Of a DNA stretch of 42,967 nucleotides, positions 31,200-39,059 are shown piece after piece; the stretch's first letter is position 1, and each line of letters opens with the position of its first letter. This stretch comes from Actinomycetota bacterium. GTDB taxonomy: Bacteria > Actinomycetota > Acidimicrobiia > Acidimicrobiales > Microtrichaceae. Under the pieces are notes generated by a model. It saw only the letters and a list, made by a program, of their open reading frames with translations, did no database searches and was not told the origin of the DNA. The translations under genes were made by a program, and so were the position numbers. Where the stretch lies: NCBI GenBank assembly GCA_016870275.1, contig VGBZ01000020.1, positions 1 through 42,967 of the forward strand. The letters run 5' to 3'.

Positions 31200-31886
31200 A
31201 TGAGCGAGGACGACCCGAGCACCGAGGCGAGCGAGCAGCTCTCCGGCTGGTTCCTTGACCCGGCATCGGTCGGATCGGTGGATTCCGCCGGCGACATCGT
31301 GACCGGCCTGACCTTCGTCGTGGTTGATCCGGACAGCTCGACGGTCTCGACGGTGGCTGGTCTCGCCGGTGCGCTCAGCGGAGTGGTGCGTCTCGACGCG
31401 GTGATCGCCGGAGAGTCCGCCGACACGTGGGCGGGCGACGTCGGGTCGCAACTCGAAGACCTCGGCCTGCGTCACCGGATCCTGGCGACCCCATCGGGCT
31501 GGGCGGCAGCCCTCGCTGCGGCTGCCGTCGTTGCTGCCGGCGAGTTCGTCATGGTGTTGCGAGGCGAACTGCCTGATCTGTCCCAGTTGGTTCCCGGGCT
31601 GCTCCGGGTCTGGATCGACGGTGGAGATGCGCTGGTGCTCCCCGTTGCTGGAACTGTTCCCGATCCGGTCGGGGAGTCGCTCGCCCCGGACGTTGTCGCT
31701 GGACACGTCGTCGACCTGCTCGGTCTCGCAACGAGCGGCGCTGAGGGTGCATTGGTCACCCGTCGGTGGCTCTTCCAGAGGCTCACCGACGATCTCGGCT
31801 CCTCGCCCGATGCGGCGTCGACGGTGCTCGACCGGTTGCACGGGGTCGGGGCGACACTCGTGGAGTTGGTCGTCGATCCTCGCTGA
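31200..31886 (+). CDS. Uncharacterised protein, possible degenerate GT-A-like fold
   Basis: 228 aa from the ATG at 31200 (a GTG lies immediately before it), with AGGAAA upstream. After an acidic N-terminus the sequence is alternating strands and helices: LTFVVVDPDSSTVSTVAGLAGAL, VRLDAVIAGE, HRILATPSGWAAALAAAAVVAAGEFVMVLRGELPDLSQLVPGLLRVWIDGG, ALVLPV. The pattern of a strand, a TPSGW-helix ending A-G-E-F-V-M-V-L, then an acidic turn, recalls GT2-type glycosyltransferases, but the DxD metal site is absent. Thus possibly a non-catalytic relative, or an unrelated Rossmann-like protein. No signal peptide. It precedes the acyl-CoA dehydrogenase by 94 bp. Confidence 0.6.
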   Translation: MSEDDPSTEASEQLSGWFLDPASVGSVDSAGDIVTGLTFVVVDPDSSTVSTVAGLAGALSGVVRLDAVIAGESADTWAGDVGSQLEDLGLRHRILATPSGWAAALAAAAVVAAGEFVMVLRGELPDLSQLVPGLLRVWIDGGDALVLPVAGTVPDPVGESLAPDVVAGHVVDLLGLATSGAEGALVTRRWLFQRLTDDLGSSPDAASTVLDRLHGVGATLVELVVDPR

Positions 31887-31968
31887 TGCGGGTGTGGATC
31901 TCTGCAGGTGTCGCTGCTGGTCCGTGACCGACGACGGACGAACTGGAACGTGTTCCACCCCGAGGACC

Positions 31969-31974
31969 TACGAT
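31969..31974 (+). promoter_or_regulatory. Leaderless -10 element of the acyl-CoA dehydrogenase
   Basis: TACGAT 6 nt before the GTG at 31981, no well-placed Shine-Dalgarno. Confidence 0.5.
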
Positions 31975-31980
31975 CCGATC

Positions 31981-33231
31981 GTGGATTTTGACGACACGGC
32001 GGACCTCGCAGAATTCCGGGCCGAGGTGCGGGAGTTCCTCGATCAGCACGCGACGTTGCGGCGTGGGGATGACTCGGACTGGTCCCGCCACGGTGCATCG
32101 ACCGATGAGGAGGTCGCTGCTGAGTACCGCTTCCGTTGTCGGGAGTGGCAGGCACTGATGTTCCGGGAGGGCTGGGCGGGGATCACCTGGCCCGTTGCGT
32201 TCGGGGGCCGAGGTGGGACGCCGGCCCAGCAGGTCGTGTTCAATCAGGAACTCGCTCGCTACGACGCCACGTCAGGGTTCATCACCGCCGCTCAGGCGCT
32301 CGTCGGCCCGACGCTCATGCGTCACGGGACCCCGGACCAGCAGGCCCGGTACCTCGGACCACTCCTGTCGGGCGAGGAGTGGTGGTGCCAGTTGTTCTCC
32401 GAACCGGGCGCCGGTTCGGACCTGGCGTCGTTATCGACGAGAGCGGAACGATCGCCTGCAACGGGATCGGGCGGTCGTGGTGAGTGGATCGTGAACGGCC
32501 AGAAGGTCTGGACCTCCAATGCCCAGTTCGCCGATTTCGGAATCCTCGTGGCCCGAACGGATCCGAACGTCCCCAAGCACGAGGGACTGACCTTCTTCAT
32601 CGTGGACATGCAGAGTCCCGGGATCGAGATCCGGCCGCTGATCCAGGCGCAGGGCGTGGCGCACTTCAACGAGGTCTTCCTGACCGATGTCCGCATACCG
32701 GCTGACCACGTCGTCGGCGATGTCGGCGATGGCTGGCGGGTCGCCCGGACCACATTGCGCAGCGAGAGTTCGATGATCTCCGGTGCCGGTCAGGCAACTC
32801 CGTTCGGGGCGGTGTTGGAGCTCGCTCGTCGCCGTGGGGTCACAAGCGATGCGGTGATCCGTCAACGCCTCGCCGGTGTCTACGCCGATGAACTCGTCCT
32901 CCGATGGATGGGTTGGCGCACGCAGACTGCAGTCATGCAGGGCCGACACGATCTGGCGCTGCACGGATCGCTGCTCAAGAACTTCTTCACCCGGGCGTTC
33001 CAACGACGGGTTGGTCTGGCGCTCGACATCGAGGGTCCGGAGGGAATGTTGTGGGCCGATGCCGAGGGCGACGGGTTCTGGCAGTACCAGTTCATCAACC
33101 AGTTCGCCTCGCGGATCGGCGGCGGTACCGATGAAGTGCACCGGAACAACCTCGGTGAGCAGGCGCTCGGCCTGCCGAGGGAACCGAGTACCGACCGTGA
33201 GGTCCCTTGGTCGGCGACCACCCGAGCCTGA
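31981..33231 (+). CDS. Acyl-CoA dehydrogenase
   Basis: 416 aa from the GTG at 31981. FAD-dependent alpha,beta-desaturase of acyl-CoA thioesters. N-terminal helical domain (EFRAEVREFLDQHA, WQALMFREGWAGITWPVAFGGRGGTPAQQVVF), the CQLFSEPGAGSDLASLSTRAER FAD/substrate motif, WIVNGQKVWTSNAQFADFGILVARTD beta domain, and the C-terminal GGGTDEVHRNNLGEQALGLPRE. The catalytic Glu is not obvious at the usual place, which is common in actinobacterial FadE-like and steroid-side-chain dehydrogenases that form heterotetramers. It could extend upstream to a GTG at 31924, but the leaderless promoter favours 31981. Confidence 0.93.
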   Translation: MDFDDTADLAEFRAEVREFLDQHATLRRGDDSDWSRHGASTDEEVAAEYRFRCREWQALMFREGWAGITWPVAFGGRGGTPAQQVVFNQELARYDATSGFITAAQALVGPTLMRHGTPDQQARYLGPLLSGEEWWCQLFSEPGAGSDLASLSTRAERSPATGSGGRGEWIVNGQKVWTSNAQFADFGILVARTDPNVPKHEGLTFFIVDMQSPGIEIRPLIQAQGVAHFNEVFLTDVRIPADHVVGDVGDGWRVARTTLRSESSMISGAGQATPFGAVLELARRRGVTSDAVIRQRLAGVYADELVLRWMGWRTQTAVMQGRHDLALHGSLLKNFFTRAFQRRVGLALDIEGPEGMLWADAEGDGFWQYQFINQFASRIGGGTDEVHRNNLGEQALGLPREPSTDREVPWSATTRA

Positions 33232-33270
33232 TCCGGCCTCTGACCGGGTGCAGAACCGACAGGGAGTGGG

Positions 33271-33540
33271 TCAGGGTTTCTGGTAGCGACGTTTGGTCCG
33301 ACGGATGCCGAACGTCAGGCCGACGACGAATGCGATCGCCGCAGTGCCAGCGAGGACGATCCACAACGGCATCGTCACGCTGGTGACCACGAAGTTGATC
33401 GGGGTCGGATCTGCGTTCGCCACGATGAACACGACGAGGAGCACGGCGAGTACCAGCACGCCGATCTGTTTCGGGGTGGGACGGAAGCCGTCGCTGTCGC
33501 TGTCGTCGCTGTTGTGATCCGGCCGGATCGGATGGTCCAT
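33271..33540 (-). CDS. LapA-domain (DUF1049) small membrane protein
   Basis: 89 aa from the ATG at 33540 (a GTG one codon upstream is closer to the GAGGAG site and may be the start). An acidic N-terminus is followed by two membrane helices: IGVLVLAVLLVVFIVANADPTPINFVV, then MPLWIVLAGTAAIAFVVGLTFGIRRTKRRYQKP. The N-x-D/E-P-x-x-x-F phrase between helices and the basic C-terminus are hallmarks of LapA-domain proteins, which act with lipopolysaccharide-assembly factors in Gram-negatives but are of unknown role in actinobacteria. Confidence 0.8.
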   Translation of the reverse strand: MDHPIRPDHNSDDSDSDGFRPTPKQIGVLVLAVLLVVFIVANADPTPINFVVTSVTMPLWIVLAGTAAIAFVVGLTFGIRRTKRRYQKP

Positions 33541-33645
33541 CACGTTGGGGAACTCCTCACTTCTCGGTGTGCTCGGAGCGGATTGCTCGGATCGAGGCGG
33601 TTGGGGCGGGGCGATTCCCCGATTGTGCGACATTGCGGCTGACGA

Positions 33646-34092
33646 TCATGGCGTCGGCTCCGGATAGGGGAGCTGGCCGTCGTGATCGGCGATCCAGGCC
33701 TCGATCTCCCGACGCATCCACCGGGTGTCGAAGAGGTCCATCTGGCAACTGAGCAGGCCATCGCCGGAGTAGGTGAGTACCGATGCGCCGGGAACCTCGT
33801 AGAACGTTCCGTCCGGCCGGGTTCCCGGGAGGCGGTTCGACCAGTGGTTCAGGATTCGTGAGGTCGTCGGGTCGTAGGCAACGGAGTGGATCGGAAACGA
33901 CCATCCGTCGAGCCCTTGCATCGACTCAGCCAGGAAACTCCGGATCGCCGTCCGACCGTGGGACCAGCCGTAGACCGAGTCCAGGTAGCTGGCATCGTCG
34001 GTGAAGAGATCTGCCAGGCCGACCCAGTCGGCGGCCTCGTGCAGCCGCCGGTGTCGGGCGTAACAGGCCCGGAGTTCGTCGTCGGCCTCCAC
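33646..34092 (-). CDS. SnoaL/NTF2-like domain protein
   Basis: 148 aa from the GTG at 34092, with GAGG 8 nt upstream and only 4 nt after the LLM oxidoreductase stop, so the two are an operon. NTF2-like fold: RACYARHRRLHEAADWVGLADLFTDDASYLDSVYGWSHGRTAIRSFLAESMQGLDGWSFPIHSVA, then STSRILNHWSNRLPG and YEVPGASVLTYSGDGLLSCQMDLFD, the order of SnoaL/ketosteroid-isomerase-like proteins. These bind or isomerise small hydrophobic molecules such as steroids or polyketides. Its pairing with an LLM-type oxidoreductase supports a small-molecule catabolic role, but the substrate is unknown. Confidence 0.82.
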   Translation of the reverse strand: MEADDELRACYARHRRLHEAADWVGLADLFTDDASYLDSVYGWSHGRTAIRSFLAESMQGLDGWSFPIHSVAYDPTTSRILNHWSNRLPGTRPDGTFYEVPGASVLTYSGDGLLSCQMDLFDTRWMRREIEAWIADHDGQLPYPEPTP

Positions 34093-34096
34093 GGCT

Positions 34097-34939
34097 TCAG
34101 CCTCGCAGGTCCGCAACGAGTGATGCCTGCTCATCGAGGATGGGGAGAACGATGTCGGCCGTGCCCGACGGGATGCGAAAGACGCACTCGGTCACTCCGA
34201 TCTGTTGGAAGTGCTCGAGTTTGGCGCGATCTGGCAGAGTGCCGAAGGGAACGATGCGTGCTTCCGCCGGATCCCGCCCCGCCTGTGTGAGCGCCTCGAG
34301 GTATCTGGGGATGGCGTCGGCGAGACCCGATCCGCCGATCGGTATCCATCCGTCGCCGTACTCGACGAGGTGGTCGAGCATCTTCGGCCCGATTCCCCCA
34401 CCGATCACGATGGGAACCGGGACTTCGGGTTTGGGCCAGGCCCATGACGGTGGGAGGTGGACGAACTCGCCATCGAAAGAGGCCACGTCATTGCGCCAGA
34501 GCGCCTGCATGCACAACAGGTGCTCCCGGGCATGCGCTCGCCGGGTGCTGCGCTCGACTCCGTGATCCTCCATCTCATCGACATTCCACCCGAATCCGAC
34601 ACCGAGTTCGAAGCGGCCGCCTGAGAGGTTCTGGAGGGTGGCGACTGCTTTGGCCGTGACGATCGGGTCTCGTTGGGCGACGAGCATGACCCCGGTGCCG
34701 AGATGAATTCGTTCGGTTCGAGCGGCTGCGCCGGCGAGTGCCACGAGGGGGTCGACGGTGCGGCGGTACTCCTCGGGAAGCTCGGCGTCACCCGTCGGCG
34801 GTGGTGTCCGGCGTGACGTCGGAATGTGAGTGTGCTCGGGAATCCAGACCGAGTCGAACCCTCGCTGCTCGGCGTGCACCGCGAGATCGGCCACTCCCAG
34901 AGAGGTGTCCGTGGCGAACATGGTGACGCCGAACCGCAC
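34097..34939 (-). CDS. LLM-class (F420-dependent-type) oxidoreductase
   Basis: 280 aa. Luciferase-like TIM barrel: MRFGVTMFATDTSLGVADLAVHAEQRGFDSVWIPEHTHIPTS, the RIHLGTGVMLVAQRDPIVTAKAVATLQNLSGGRFELGVGFGWNVDEMEDHGV core, and PVPIVIGGGIGPKMLDHLVEYGDGWIPIGG. These are typical of the actinobacterial TIGR03619-like F420-dependent subgroup. F420 rather than FMN is inferred from the family. The GTG start has TAGGGT 7 nt upstream and no Shine-Dalgarno. Operon with the SnoaL-like gene downstream (4 nt). Probably reduces or oxidises a hydrophobic substrate. Confidence 0.9.
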   Translation of the reverse strand: MRFGVTMFATDTSLGVADLAVHAEQRGFDSVWIPEHTHIPTSRRTPPPTGDAELPEEYRRTVDPLVALAGAAARTERIHLGTGVMLVAQRDPIVTAKAVATLQNLSGGRFELGVGFGWNVDEMEDHGVERSTRRAHAREHLLCMQALWRNDVASFDGEFVHLPPSWAWPKPEVPVPIVIGGGIGPKMLDHLVEYGDGWIPIGGSGLADAIPRYLEALTQAGRDPAEARIVPFGTLPDRAKLEHFQQIGVTECVFRIPSGTADIVLPILDEQASLVADLRG

Positions 34940-34946
34940 AGCCGGA

Positions 34947-34952
34947 ACCCTA
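34947..34952 (-). promoter_or_regulatory. Leaderless -10 element of the LLM oxidoreductase
   Basis: TAGGGT on the minus strand, 7 nt before the GTG at 34939. Confidence 0.5.
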
Positions 34953-35026
34953 ACGGGGAGCGAGGCGCACCGTGCGTCCGCTCGGCTGCAACTCTGTGTT
35001 CGCCCGACGCATGCCGGACGGCTCGG

Positions 35027-35221
35027 TCAGTCGGTGTGCGCTGTGTCCTGCGCTGTGTGCTTGGTGTCGGCGAGAGCCGCCTCGAGATCTTCGACCCAGC
35101 CCTGCTGGCGCTGGTAGCGACCGAGGCGGCGGCCGTCGGCGATCCCGGTTCGGTAGCCAATAACGACGCCGATGAAGAGCGTCACTGCGACGATGGCGAT
35201 GAGGATGAGTGTTGGTGTCAT
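35027..35221 (-). CDS. Small single-pass membrane protein, 64 aa
   Basis: ATG at 35221, with GAGG 10 nt upstream. Starts MTPTLILIAIVAVTLFIGVVIGYRTGIADGRRLGRYQRQQG: one membrane helix followed by a basic helix, then an acidic soluble tail with VEDLEAALAD. No family recognised. The 286-bp gap to the next gene contains two palindromes and a promoter for the SDR gene (35460-35489). Confidence 0.55.
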   Translation of the reverse strand: MTPTLILIAIVAVTLFIGVVIGYRTGIADGRRLGRYQRQQGWVEDLEAALADTKHTAQDTAHTD

Positions 35222-35366
35222 GCGGGTATCACCTCGGGGCGACATCGGTTCGGGAACCGGCGTCAGGTGGTCGTGGATGGTCCGGACTCGTTCGAACCCT
35301 GTTGCCGGGCCACGGTGTCCGTGCTCCAGAGAACTCTCTTACTGCCCCACTCAGCGTGACCTTACT

Positions 35367-35378
35367 CCTCAATTGAGG
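35367..35378. promoter_or_regulatory. 12-bp perfect palindrome
   Basis: CCTCAATTGAGG, in an AT-richer patch between the divergent 64-aa and SDR genes. Operator-like, partner unknown. Confidence 0.4.
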
Positions 35379-35459
35379 CTCGTTCACGTACTGGACGAAC
35401 TGTTCATCAGCCGTTGACATTCCTCGGTGTCGACGCCGATGCCGCCGAATCTGCGCGAA

Positions 35460-35489
35460 TCTGACGAATCGTCAGAGACGGTGGCATAC
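35460..35489 (+). promoter_or_regulatory. Promoter with overlapping palindromic operator for the SDR gene
   Basis: TCTGACGAATCGTCAGA (35460-35476) is a perfect 8-bp inverted repeat around a central A. It covers the candidate -35 TGACGA (35462-35467), which is followed after 16 bp by CATACT (35484-35489). The SDR GTG lies 42 nt further on. This layout suits repression by a TetR-type protein. Confidence 0.55.
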
Positions 35490-35531
35490 TCAGACCCACG
35501 ACGGTCGAGTCAGCACGGAGGGTGGTTGAGC

Positions 35532-36440
35532 GTGGGAATCTGTGAGGGACGCATCGTGATCGTCACGGGCGCCGGACGGGGGCTGGGCCGGGCTCACGCT
35601 CTGGAGTTCGCTGCTCAGGGCGCCAAGGTGGTCGTCAACGATCTCGGTGTGGCCCAGGACGGTTCGGATCCGTCAGCCACACCGGCGGCACTGGTCGTCG
35701 ACGAGATCGTCGCCTTGGGGGGAGAGGCGGTGATCTCCGCTCACGACGTGTCGGACTGGGACGCTGCAGGCGAGATGGTGCAACTGGCCATCGACGTCTT
35801 CGGCGGCCTCGACGTGGTGGTGAACAACGCTGGCATCGTGCGCGACCGCATGTTCGTCAACTCCGAGCAGGCGGAGTGGGAGGCGGTGCTCAAGGTGCAC
35901 GTGCTGGGCCACGCCGCACCGTCGCGTCACGCTGCGACCTACTGGCGGGCGAGGTCCAAGGCCGGCGAGCAGGTGGACGCCCGCATCATCAACACCTCAT
36001 CCGGCGCCGGACTCATGGGCTCCATCGCCCAGGCGGCGTACTCGGCGGCCAAGGGCGCGATCGCCAGCCTCACGCTGGTGCAGGCCGCCGAACTCGGTCG
36101 AATCGGCGTCACGGCCAACGCGCTCGCGCCGGCCGCGCGCACCCGCATGACCGAAGAGGCGTTCGCCGAGATGATGGCCGAGGTCGAGGAGGGTGCATTC
36201 GACGCAATGGACCCGGCCAACGTGTCGCCGCTGGTGGTCTGGCTCGGCTCGCCGGAGTCGGCGGGCGTCACCGGTCGGGTGTTCGAGGTCGAGGGCGGCA
36301 TCATCGGCATCGCCGAGGGCTTCCGGCACGGGCCGCGCTTCGACAAGGGCGCCCGGTGGGACCCGGCGGAGATCGGCCCGGTCGTGGCCGACCTGCTGGC
36401 CGAGGCCGAGTCGCCCACCCCCGTCTACGGCGCCGGCTGA
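35532..36440 (+). CDS. SDR of the 17-beta-HSD4/3-hydroxyacyl-CoA dehydrogenase type
   Basis: 302 aa from the GTG at 35532; a TTG at 35526 is closer to the GGAGGG site and is an alternative. Cofactor motif VTGAGRGLGRAHALEFAAQGAKVVVNDLGV, a form typical of the multifunctional-enzyme type 2 dehydrogenases, then NNAGIVRDRMFVN, NTSSGAGLMGSIAQAAYSAAKGAIASLT with catalytic Ser and Y-x3-K, and LAPAARTRMTEEAF. The C-terminal RVFEVEGGIIGIAEGF is also characteristic. Probably oxidises a 3-hydroxyacyl-CoA in fatty-acid or sterol side-chain degradation. It converges on the thiolase gene and is probably controlled by the operator at 35460. Confidence 0.92.
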   Translation: MGICEGRIVIVTGAGRGLGRAHALEFAAQGAKVVVNDLGVAQDGSDPSATPAALVVDEIVALGGEAVISAHDVSDWDAAGEMVQLAIDVFGGLDVVVNNAGIVRDRMFVNSEQAEWEAVLKVHVLGHAAPSRHAATYWRARSKAGEQVDARIINTSSGAGLMGSIAQAAYSAAKGAIASLTLVQAAELGRIGVTANALAPAARTRMTEEAFAEMMAEVEEGAFDAMDPANVSPLVVWLGSPESAGVTGRVFEVEGGIIGIAEGFRHGPRFDKGARWDPAEIGPVVADLLAEAESPTPVYGAG

Positions 36441-36501
36441 GCGCGGCGCTGACGCAGTATCGCTGACCGGATCGGCCGCCTCGCTGACCGGATCGAGCGG
36501 C

Positions 36502-37701
36502 TCAGCTGAGGCGCTCGACCACCATGGCCATGCCCTGGCCGCCACCGACGCACATGGTCTCGACGCCGAAGGTGGCGTCGGACTCCTGCAGGTTGTGGAT
36601 CAGGGTGGTCATGATGCGAGCCCCGGTCATGCCGAACGGGTGGCCGAGCGCGATCGAACCGCCGCGGGTGTTGAGCTTCTCCATCGGGATGCCCAACTGT
36701 CGTTGCGACGGGAGCACCTGGGCGGCGAACGCCTCGTTGATCTCGAACAGGTCGATGTCCTCGACGTTCATGCCGGCACGGCCGAGCGCCTTGCGGACCG
36801 CCTCGACCGGGCCCAGGCCCATGATCTCGGGGTTCAGTCCGGTTGCGGCCGACGAGACGATGCGGGCCAGGGGAGTGATGCCCAGTTCCTCGGCCCTGGT
36901 GTCGCTCATGACGACCACGGCGGCGGCACCGTCGTTGAGCGGGCAGGCGTTGCCGGCGGTCACGGTGCCGTCGGGCCGGAACACCGGGGCGAGTTGACTC
37001 ACCTTGTCGTAGGTCGTTCCCGGTCGGATGCCGTCGTCGGTGGACGCAGTTCCGTCTGGGGTCTCGACCGGGGTGATCTCGGCCTCCCAGAACCCGTTGC
37101 TCAAGCTTTCCTCGGCCAGGTTCTGGCTGCGCACTGCGAACTCGTCCTGATCCTGGCGGGAGACCTCGGCGTACTGGGCCACGTTCTCTGCGGTCTGCCC
37201 CATGGCGAGGTACATGTCGGGCAGGCCAGCGGCGGCCTCCCAGACGGGGGCGCCGCCCTCGGCGCGAGTGGCCGAGCGGGCCTCGGCGTCGGCGAAGATC
37301 GGGTTCTTGGGTCCGTCGGCCATGCCGAAGGGGAATCGACTCGCTGTCTCGACTCCCCCGGCGAGGAAGACGTCACCATCGCCGGCCTTGATGGCATGGG
37401 CGGCCATGCGGATCGTCATGAGCGACGACGAACAGTAGCGATTGACGGTCGCACCGGGCACGTCGCCGAGGCCGGCGAGCACCGCCGACACACGGGCGAT
37501 GTTGTGGCCCGACTCACCACCGGGCTGGCCGCAGCCCCACAGCACATCCTCGATCTGGGTACGGTCGAGTTGGGGCACCTTGTCGAGTACCGCCTCGATG
37601 ACACGGGCGGACAGGTCGTCCGGACGCATGTCCTTGAGTGACCCCTTGGCCATGCGGCCGATGGGCGTACGGGCGGTGGCGACGATCACGGCCTCGGTCA
37701 T
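36502..37701 (-). CDS. Thiolase (acetyl-CoA acyltransferase)
   Basis: 399 aa from the ATG at 37701, with AGGGGG upstream. Catalytic C90 in VNRYCSSSLMTIRMAAHAI, EINEAFAAQVLPS, H354 in ALGHPFGMTGARI and C384 in ETMCVGGGQGMA are all present. The NRYCSSSL and HPFGMTG forms are typical of the FadA5-like branch, which acts on steroid or medium-chain 3-ketoacyl-CoA. It converges on the SDR gene, and the two plausibly catalyse consecutive beta-oxidation steps. An inverted repeat 43 bp upstream may be its operator. Confidence 0.94.
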   Translation of the reverse strand: MTEAVIVATARTPIGRMAKGSLKDMRPDDLSARVIEAVLDKVPQLDRTQIEDVLWGCGQPGGESGHNIARVSAVLAGLGDVPGATVNRYCSSSLMTIRMAAHAIKAGDGDVFLAGGVETASRFPFGMADGPKNPIFADAEARSATRAEGGAPVWEAAAGLPDMYLAMGQTAENVAQYAEVSRQDQDEFAVRSQNLAEESLSNGFWEAEITPVETPDGTASTDDGIRPGTTYDKVSQLAPVFRPDGTVTAGNACPLNDGAAAVVVMSDTRAEELGITPLARIVSSAATGLNPEIMGLGPVEAVRKALGRAGMNVEDIDLFEINEAFAAQVLPSQRQLGIPMEKLNTRGGSIALGHPFGMTGARIMTTLIHNLQESDATFGVETMCVGGGQGMAMVVERLS

Positions 37702-37743
37702 GGGTCCCCCTGGGGTCGTTCCGGTTCGAAGTGGAGCGGCGAG

Positions 37744-37759
37744 GTTACCTAGCGGTAAC
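37744..37759 (-). promoter_or_regulatory. Operator-like inverted repeat before the second thiolase
   Basis: GTTACC-N4-GGTAAC, a perfect 6-bp inverted repeat 43 bp upstream of the ATG. Resembles TetR-type operators in acyl-CoA catabolism, but the binder is unknown. Confidence 0.45.
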
Positions 37760-37839
37760 TGCTGGCGGCCAACCCGGTGCGGGGGTGTCGTCTGCCACCC
37801 CGGGCGGGAGCGAGTCGGCAGCCCCGGTCGCGGCACCGG

Positions 37840-38202
37840 TCACACGTAGCAGGTCATCCACTCCTGGGGCGGGTCGAGCCTCAGACCGATCTCACCGCTG
37901 TCGGGGTTGCCGTCCGGGAAGAGGGCCTCGCAGAAGGCCTGCCGTTCCGGGCCGGTGGGGAGGTTCGGATAGAGGCGCAGCGGTCCGACCGAGACGGAAC
38001 CGTTGCAGCCGGCCGATGTCCACTCCTGCCAGAACGGCAGGCCGTCCTCCACGAACACCTCGATGGTGACCCGACCAGGATCGAACAGCGACCTGAAGCA
38101 CCCCGTCAGCGGCAGGGGAGTGGTCGGGGGCGCCGGTGAGCAGGCCACGCCGAGGGCGGCGAGGGCTGCGAGGGCACCGACGGCGGATTTCCGGATGGGC
38201 AC
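37840..38202 (-). CDS. Small lipoprotein of unknown function
   Basis: 120 aa from the GTG at 38202, with AGGAG 7 nt upstream. Signal peptide VPIRKSAVGALAALAALGVAC with lipobox Cys at residue 21, then a Pro/Thr-rich linker. The mature domain has three further Cys (TGCFRSLF, SAGCNG, FCEALF) plus one near the end (MTCYV), probably two disulphides. No family recognised. Confidence 0.75.
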   Translation of the reverse strand: MPIRKSAVGALAALAALGVACSPAPPTTPLPLTGCFRSLFDPGRVTIEVFVEDGLPFWQEWTSAGCNGSVSVGPLRLYPNLPTGPERQAFCEALFPDGNPDSGEIGLRLDPPQEWMTCYV

Positions 38203-38380
38203 GGGTTCGCTCCTTCCCGACGTCGCCGTGGTCGGCGTTCGCCGATGACTTAATCACCCCGGAGCGGGTGCGGCAATGGGTACGCGTCCCCGCGGATCGG
38301 TCGGAGTCCCGGCGGGCCGTGCCCGTACGATCGCGGCGGGTCGCGACCTACCGGTCGGGTTCCCCCGGGGGAGGTGCCGT

Positions 38381-39013
38381 GTGAGCGTTTTCAGCGTCGG
38401 GGCGTCGCCGACCCCGCCGGCCGGCGACGCAGGTGCGCCCCCGCCGACGCACGGTCCTGGCCGAACGGGCCTGCGGGTGTCGTGGTGGGTCGTCGTCGGG
38501 GTGCTCCTGGTGGTGTGGGCGCTCGTGTCCCAGGTCGTGACCCTGCGCAACCGGACGAACGCCCTCACCACCCAGGTTGCGGCCCTCGAGTCCCGGATCG
38601 CCGTCCCGGTGCCGGTGCTGCCGACCACACCTCCTGCCGCACCGGTCCCGCCGGTGGACGCGGAGGCCGCGCGGAGGTCGGTCGTCGAGGCCGTGGGGGT
38701 CGTGTTCGCCGCTGCGCCGACGCTGGAGCAGCGGCTGCCCTTCGTGAACGGTTCGACCGCAGCGGCGCCGGAGTTCGCGCCGCTGGTCGAGGCGGCGTCA
38801 CGCGGGCCGTGTGCCGGTGCCACCCCGGTGGTCACCGACGTCCGATTCACCTCCGACGACACGGCCCGGGCAGAGTTCCGGGTGGACGGCACCACGGTCC
38901 CCGCCGCGCAGGGCTACCGCTTCTCCGCCGACCTGGTGCGGGGCGTCGAGCGATGGCAGGTGACCGCCGCATCGGTGGTGACGTTCGCCCAGCTGGCGCA
39001 ATCGTTCTGCTGA
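38381..39013 (+). CDS. Single-pass membrane protein with extracytoplasmic domain
   Basis: 210 aa from the GTG at 38381, with GGGGGAGG 7 nt upstream. Cytoplasmic Pro/Gly-rich N-terminus, membrane helix VSWWVVVGVLLVVWALVSQVV, then a short coiled-coil-like TLRNRTNALTTQVAALESRIA and a Pro-rich linker. The outer domain (about 90-210) is VDAEAARRSVVEAVGVVFAAAPTLEQRLPFVNG ... TDVRFTSDDTARAEFRVDGTTVPAAQGYRFSADLVRGVERWQVTAASVVTFAQLAQSFC. The last part resembles the NTF2-like low-molecular antigen-type domain of mycobacterial Mce-associated proteins, but this is a guess. Convergent with the MaoC gene. Confidence 0.7.
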   Translation: MSVFSVGASPTPPAGDAGAPPPTHGPGRTGLRVSWWVVVGVLLVVWALVSQVVTLRNRTNALTTQVAALESRIAVPVPVLPTTPPAAPVPPVDAEAARRSVVEAVGVVFAAAPTLEQRLPFVNGSTAAAPEFAPLVEAASRGPCAGATPVVTDVRFTSDDTARAEFRVDGTTVPAAQGYRFSADLVRGVERWQVTAASVVTFAQLAQSFC

Positions 39014-39059
39014 GTCCGTCGCTGCGGTCGCAGGTGGCGCCCGCCGCCGGCCGAGCGGC

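Noticed and set aside
36193-37641. 482-codon plus-strand open frame
   Set aside because: Antisense to an intact thiolase with all catalytic residues.
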